The notes below the pieces were generated by a model. That model was not told the DNA's origin, searched no databases, and was given only the letters and a program-made list of their open reading frames with translations. This document shows, piece after piece, positions 58,388-64,000 of a stretch of 64,000 bases of DNA. Every line of letters begins with the position of its first letter. Positions within the stretch are counted from its first letter, which is position 1. The translations under genes and the position numbers were made by a program. Source of the stretch: Hansfordia pulvinata (Eukaryota > Ascomycota > Sordariomycetes > Xylariales); assembly GCA_006538405.1 (NCBI GenBank), contig BJKQ01000005.1, forward strand, positions 2,914,001-2,978,000, in the 5' to 3' direction.

Positions 58388-60070
58388 AGAGAGAAGAGAG
58401 AGGCGGCAAGGGATGAAATGAGAGACGCTCAACCTACGTTTTCTTTATGGGGATGAAGATATGTGTTCACGAGGATGTGGTAGATACCCGCGAAGCCCCC
58501 TGATGGAACGGATTTTACGTCTTCAACCTCATCGTATGATCCAACGAATGAACGGTGCCCGTGCAACGCTCTAAATTTGGAACTGAAATCGTCACTGCTC
58601 GGCTTCGGACCCTGTAGCTTCTGGTTGATTCGCCGCGAGTCACGCCCACAGCTGGGGCTCGACTCGCGTGCGGTCCTTAGATTCGGCCGTGATATATCCA
58701 TTTGGATTCGGGTTCGGGGCTCCAGCAAGACAGGTACCTATCCCTTAGGTACATACCTGACCTGCTTCAAATGTCTGGCAGTGTAGGTATAGATAATTGA
58801 AGCCCAGCCGCCAGCCCTGGAAAGTCCCGACCCGCTTGAGCGCCTGCAGAGTCCATCGCACCTGCCTTTGGCCAGTGCACGGGACGGGGAAGTCGCGGGG
58901 CGGCCGCCTGCTCGAGCAGCCCGCCGACTTCTCCGCCTTCATCCCGGCAGGAAAGAAAAGCATCGCGGCCGCCGGCCTGATGGCGAGTTGGCAAGGGTGG
59001 TTATCGCAACCCTGATGGCGGTTCTTAGAGTGGCTGTCGATTACGTGGTGGAGGGGCCCTGCAAACGCGCTTCGTCACCGGCGATGCCTGTGCCCGCTGC
59101 GCATGTCTGGTGGTCGTGTCAGCGAGTCCATGGCCTTGAAGGCCGCAACAGCTCGACGGCCGAGGCCACTCCTCACAACTCGCTCGTCTTCCAGGTGATG
59201 TGGTGGGGTTCGCCTTCGCCGTCAGCGGGTATTCAGCCCTGAAGCCTCGGCCTTGGGTAATTGCAGGCGAGGTTTTACTCGCGTTCTATATGAGATCACG
59301 GATTCCTCCCCAGATAAAGTAGCTGGTTTAAGTGATGGCATCGGCGGCAGACTCGTTTGCTATATCTATGTACAACTTCCACGTGGCTATATGTGTTCAG
59401 ACGTGAATATGTGCACTGGCCTGCCGGCTGCTCTATTGAATTCCAGTCAGCTGTAGGCCCCTCTTTATGTATATGTGCCCTTTCCTTGCGTGGCCTCGTT
59501 CAGACTCTTCCCTGTCCGTTTTCTCTCTGTCGGTTTGCCTCAGCCAACCCGGCCCTTATGGGTCGCCTCGTGAAAAGCGCCCCCGAGCAGCCGCCTCACC
59601 TTCTTCACAACATCCGTTTCCTCCCAACGCCACCCAAGAATGAAGACAATGCCAAAATGCACCTCTCGTAGCCTCCGCGGGCATGTATGTGTATGTGGTC
59701 GCGGGCATCAATCATGAAGCGTCGTAAGATCTGCCATCCCGTGAAAACGTCGCTCGCTGAACCTTGTCTTGAGCTCTCTTCCCATGCACTCGACCGCGGT
59801 CAAGTGACGCCTGTGGCTTCCGAAAACCCCCGCATGAAGTCGATCCTTCTTTGGACCACGTCTGACCTGCCCTGCGATGAGACTAACATGAGCCAAACCC
59901 GGGGACCCGAAAAGCTGGTTGAGCCCAAAAAAATTGAAAAAAAAAAACAGTGGAAAAGCAATGCGGCCTGGAAGGATGGGCTTGCAAAACTGTGCCGGAA
60001 CGCCTGCCATCCTGTTCGAACCATTGTTGCCGTCGACCTAAACATGAGCGCCAATGTCATTTCTCATAAT
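58388..60070. other. Convergent intergenic region, no gene seen
   Basis: Lies between the small gene and the histidine kinase stop. Contains the palindrome-like CCTTAGGTAC motif near 58744 and an A-rich run at 59928-59948. Open frames have no recognised domain. Confidence 0.5.
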
Positions 60071-63000
60071 TCACCTGCGCCTAGATTCTTCCTTCTCCAG
60101 CTTCTCCACGTTGGCCTCTGTGAGAGAGTCGCCCTCCGGCTGCACATTGAGCCCAACGGGCATGTGAGGCCCCCCGCCACCAGCAGCGCCGAGAAGCTTG
60201 TCCGATCTGAGCTGCATGGCGTGCTCGTTGGGTTCCAGCTGCCTCACCGGTTGGGACACGCCGAAGGGGTACATGCCTGGGTCCTGCGAGCCCGTCCTGA
60301 GCGGTTTGGGAGTTGGCAAATTCAGCCGTTCGTTCTCGCTCTCGTAGCCGTCGTCGTCTACGTAGTCGCCATGGCTAGACATGTTCTCGGGGGTCTCGGC
60401 GGTGAGATCCTGGTCGAACCCGAATGTGGGGATTTCGGAACTGAAGCAGTGCTCGGCTGACTCGGAACAGTCAGAGGCAGATATGCTCGCGGACTGTGTC
60501 CCCTGGGGCACCCTGCGCCGGCCTTTCGTCCACCTTACCAGCATCCGCTCCAGAATCCTGCTCTTGACAGGCTTGGCAAGGTAGTCGTCCATGCCAGCCT
60601 TGGTGCACTTTTCCTTGTCTCCTTGAATGGCGGACGCAGTCATGGCGACGATGGGAACGTCTTCGGTGTAGTCCTTGAAAGGCACGTGGTGCCGCAGTAT
60701 GTGGGTGCATCTGTAGCCGTCAATCACGGGCATCTGCACGTCCATGAGGATGATGTCTGGCTTGGTCGTTTGGCCGTGCTGTGCTGCCTCGAGATAGTCA
60801 AGCGCCTCTTTGCCGTTCCATGCAGCAGAGACCTTGAACCCCAGTTTCTGAATGGTCTTGGTCGCGATTTGTTGGTTGATGGCGCTGTCCGAGATGTTAG
60901 CCCGGCCCGCGCTTCAGACCGTATACATGATGGACTTACTTGTCTTCTACCACCAGCACCTGGAACTTGGACCTCTCTTGCAAGCCGATGTCCTCGACAT
61001 CCTTGCCAAGCGAAGATGCGATACGGGCTGATCTCGATCTCTGTGGGGACATGGACTTGGTGAAAGAGCTGTTCATCATCTCGGTCGGCGTCGCGCCCAG
61101 CATGTGCTCGAGCTCCGAACTGTTGCAAGAAACGCTCATCTCGGATGCAAGGCGGTCCGGTAGAGCAACGGTGTCTAGTTGCGTCGTCTGAGCGCTGTGT
61201 GGTTTGTTGAACGGTATCCAGAAGGTGGCTGTCGTGCCATTGCCAATGGTGGAATCCAGTTGGATCTTCCCGTGCATCAATTCGAGCAGGTTTTGACAGA
61301 TGGTCAAGCCCAGACCGGTGCCGCCAAATTTCCTTGCCGTCGAGGGATCGCCTTGGCTGAACGGCTGGAAGAGACGCTTTCGAACCTCCTCTTCGATGCC
61401 GATACCCGTATCCTCCACGACGAATTTGATGAGGACGGTATCGTTGGTCTCTTGCTCCTTCCATACCGAAAAGTTGACGTGCCCGTTGCTGGTGAACTTG
61501 ATACTGTTCGTTAGCAGATTCGTGATGATCTGCCGTACCCGGCCAGGATCCCCAAGAACAACCAGGTGGTTTGCAATGTCTGGCGATACGTCGGATCTGA
61601 AAGCCAAGTTCTTCCGCTCAGCTGCAAAGCTGAGCATTTTCGATACATCCTGGATGACGACAGACAGAGAGAACTGGACTTCTTCAATGTCCAGGCGGCC
61701 AGACTCCACCTTGGAAAAATCCAGAATATCGTTGATGACGGTCAGCAACGCATTGGCAGAGCGGACTATGTTCTCGGCATATTCTCGCGCCTCCTGGTCC
61801 AAGGGCAGGTCGACGAGCAACTCTGCCATGCCGATCACGCCGGTAATTGGGGTTCGGATTTCGTGGGACATCTATTTGGGACGTTAGCAAGTCGCAAGGG
61901 AGAGAAGGGCTGGGACTGGAGGCGGTCGCACATTGGCCAAGAATTGGCTCTTCAGCCGACTGGCTTCTTTCGCAGCAGCCTCGTTGGCGACCAGCTGCCG
62001 CTTTTCTTTGGCCTGTTGCTTCAGGTCTTGTTCTTTCTCCTTGAGTTCAGTCACGTCTGTGATGATGCCGATCACCCCCTTATTAATCGATTCGCTTGAG
62101 GGGTCGTTCGGAGACCTCTTGCCGGGGATCGGCAGGAACCTCGTGCGGAAGAAATGATCCACTGCGTTTGGTCAGCTTTCAGCTTTCTGTTTCTTGACAG
62201 TCCTCCCTGCCTTCAAGTACTGAAGCTGACTCACCAATTTGGTGTTCGTGGACCGTATCTTGGACCTTGTTTCCATTGAGAATATCCTTGACGGGCCTCA
62301 AAAACGCTGGAATCTCGCCGGGCCGCAGTCTCGGGTTGAGGTCGTTGAATACCTCGTCTACGTTCTTGTCCAGGAAACGTCGCGAGTCGGATGCCGAGAA
62401 CCCATCACCGGCACCATCGGCTTCATTGTCCGTAATCAGGTCGCCTTCGAGCATGGTGACTTTTCGTTCGCGGTTCACGGAGAATATCGTGGTCTGGGCA
62501 TGTCGCAGAACTTGCTGAAGCTGGTCCCTAGCTTGCTTTGCACTCCGCTGCGCCTCCATCGTCTCGTGAATGTCGGTGCACGTGCCGAACCACTTTTCAA
62601 TCTCGCCATTCTGCTTGTTCTTCAGTGGTAGCGCTCGCCCCAGCATCCATCTCCATTCGCCGGATTTGCTGAGACACCGGTACTCTGTTCGATAGGGGTC
62701 GCCGGTCCTCATACTGTGACTCCACCTGCGGAGTGTGGCGGGCATGTCGTCCGGGTGGAATGGGGTCTGCCATCCCAGGCCAAGAGATTGCTCGGGAGTC
62801 AAGCCGGTGTAGTCGTACCAGCGCGTGTTGAAGAAGTCAAAAAGGCCGTCAGGGGAAGCCGTCCAGACCATCTGGGGCATGGTGTCGCAGATCAGCCGGA
62901 ACCGTTCCTCGTCCTTCTCCTTGATCTGCTCGATCTCTTCAGCCATGTGGGTGACGTCGCGGCAGGTGATTACGCCGGCGACGAATTCCCCAGTCTGATC

Positions 63001-64000
63001 GTCGGTAATGACCTCACCTAGGACGTCGAAAACCGTCTTTGCGAGGGTGGCGCGATTGTACATGCCAAACCTCAGGGAGGAGAAGGGCTTTTGTTCCCTT
63101 AGCAGGACTGACATGGGGAACTCGCTCTCTTCCAGCTCTCTGGTAAAGTCGTCATTCCACAGGTCCACTTCGAAGGCGTCAAGGTTGCCGTCGGCTCCAA
63201 TCCCCTCGCCGAACGCGTTCCGGGCTGCTCTATTCATCACCGGGGCACTTCTATCCTTCCACATGGCTATGATCGGCATGTCGGTGTTGTCCAGGAGCGC
63301 ATCTTTGATTACGGTCATCTTCTGCAGCTGCGAGGGGGTGCTGGATTGGGGCAGGCGAGAGGGCGGGCCCATCGGAGGGAAAGGCGTTGAGGACACGGAT
63401 ACTGTGCCGGGGGTGAGGAGGATCGACGGCGAGCTGGAGTCATGACTGGAGCCTACAGACGGGGGGTTGGAACGTATGGTGCGCCGCTCAGCGGCATCGA
63501 GCGTCGAAGGGCGGGCCAAAGCTATCTTGGGGCCGGGCACAGAAGAAGGAGACGTTTCGGTGTTTGTGAATGTCAGCGTGAAGTAAGGCTGCCGGTCGTC
63601 GACTACCCAGATGGATATGATCATCTTCGCATACGTCGGTTGGTCGGTCTTCTTTCCCTGCGGCCCGTCATTGCTTTTTGACATCACTACGACATCCACA
63701 GCCGAGTCGGGTCTGGGGGCGTTCACAGGGGGTTCTTTGGTCGCGCTTCTGGGGGGGTCTTCGGTGGTTGGGGTCGCATCACCAGCAGTCGTGTCATTAA
63801 TTGAGTCGGCGGTACCTCTGAGCTCTTTCGTCCCCATTTCCAAGACCAGCTCGTCGAGAAAGCTCTCCCAGGAAATCCATACTGGCCTGCCGTCCTGGAG
63901 CATGTCGATTCCGATTTGCGAGAGTGTCTGCCCGCGCAGCTTGTCCGAGATGGTCGGCGTCTCCTCCTGGCCTGCTAGCGCGCCAGTCGATGTGCCTAGC
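60071..64000 (-). CDS. Hybrid sensor histidine kinase with PAS domains (5' end beyond window)
   Basis: Four exons are seen (62235-64000, 61932-62161, 60940-61871, 60071-60884), giving about 1,246 residues; the start lies off the right edge. A low-complexity N-terminal part is followed by PAS-type sensor regions; the clearest holds LICDTMPQMVWTASPDGLFD, FHPDDMPATLRRW and RTEYRCLSKSGEWRWMLGR. A further PAS-like segment ends GIITDVTELKEKEQDL with a coiled linker. Next comes the kinase core: H-box SHEIRTPITGV (His phosphorylated), N-box NLLTNSIKFT, G1 VEDTGIGIEEE and G2 GGTGLGLTIC. The receiver domain is VLVVEDN, LMDVQMP (Asp accepts phosphate) and Thr/Lys at MTAS and LAKPVKS, and a 130-residue tail ends it. 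It is a hybrid kinase of the multistep phosphorelay, probably cytosolic as no membrane segment is seen. The PAS set resembles fos-1/TcsA-like groups, but the group is not certain. Confidence 0.93.

Overview
The window is nuclear DNA of a filamentous ascomycete, most likely a Sordariomycete and perhaps Hypocreales-like; I infer this from protein style and have not tested it. The evidence is short (mostly 50-100 bp) GT-AG introns, GC-rich exons, two Zn2Cys6 transcription factors, fungal-type Rif1, Ric8, Med8 and CSN12, and long GC-rich intergenic spaces. There are no operons, no CRISPR, no rRNA or tRNA gene that I could find, no recognisable transposon, and no AT-rich RIP-like block.

I support 18 protein-coding genes and joined their exons by hand, checking reading phase at each junction. 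Left part (1-8.6 kb): an SAF/homoserine-dehydrogenase-like NAD(P) oxidoreductase (minus, cut by the left edge), a divergent ten-exon MFS anion-type permease, and a Zn2Cys6 regulator. This looks like a possible small uptake/catabolism neighbourhood. 9-13 kb: ribosomal protein eL20 divergent from the PCI protein CSN12. 15.6-21.7 kb: a BTB/POZ protein, a DUF1295 membrane reductase-like protein and a convergent GFA/CENP-V zinc protein. 22.6-30.3 kb: a membrane acyltransferase-3 protein, an F-box-like serine-rich protein and a second Zn2Cys6 regulator, all minus. 32-44.9 kb: Mediator subunit Med8, a choline-sulfatase, an MPDU1/PQ-loop protein and a small chromodomain protein, all minus. 46-64 kb: Ric8 divergent from the very large Rif1, then glucose-6-phosphate 1-epimerase, a small disordered protein and, on the minus strand running off the right edge, a PAS-rich hybrid histidine kinase.

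Most genes are single-copy housekeeping or signalling genes with no functional link to their neighbours. The two plausible links are the transporter/dehydrogenase/regulator trio at the left end and the two divergent pairs that share upstream regions (eL20/CSN12 and Ric8/Rif1).

I did not find a clear new biological system. The most unusual signal is a dispersed octamer, TACGAGTA (or its complement TACTCGTA), seen about 20 times in the intergenic spaces and never noticed in an exon. Other points of interest are a GC-AG intron, a four-base first coding exon in eL20, a stop codon overlapping a perfect splice donor in the BTB gene, and PP1-docking motifs at the start of Rif1. Several inter-gene spaces of 2-4 kb hold no gene I can support.
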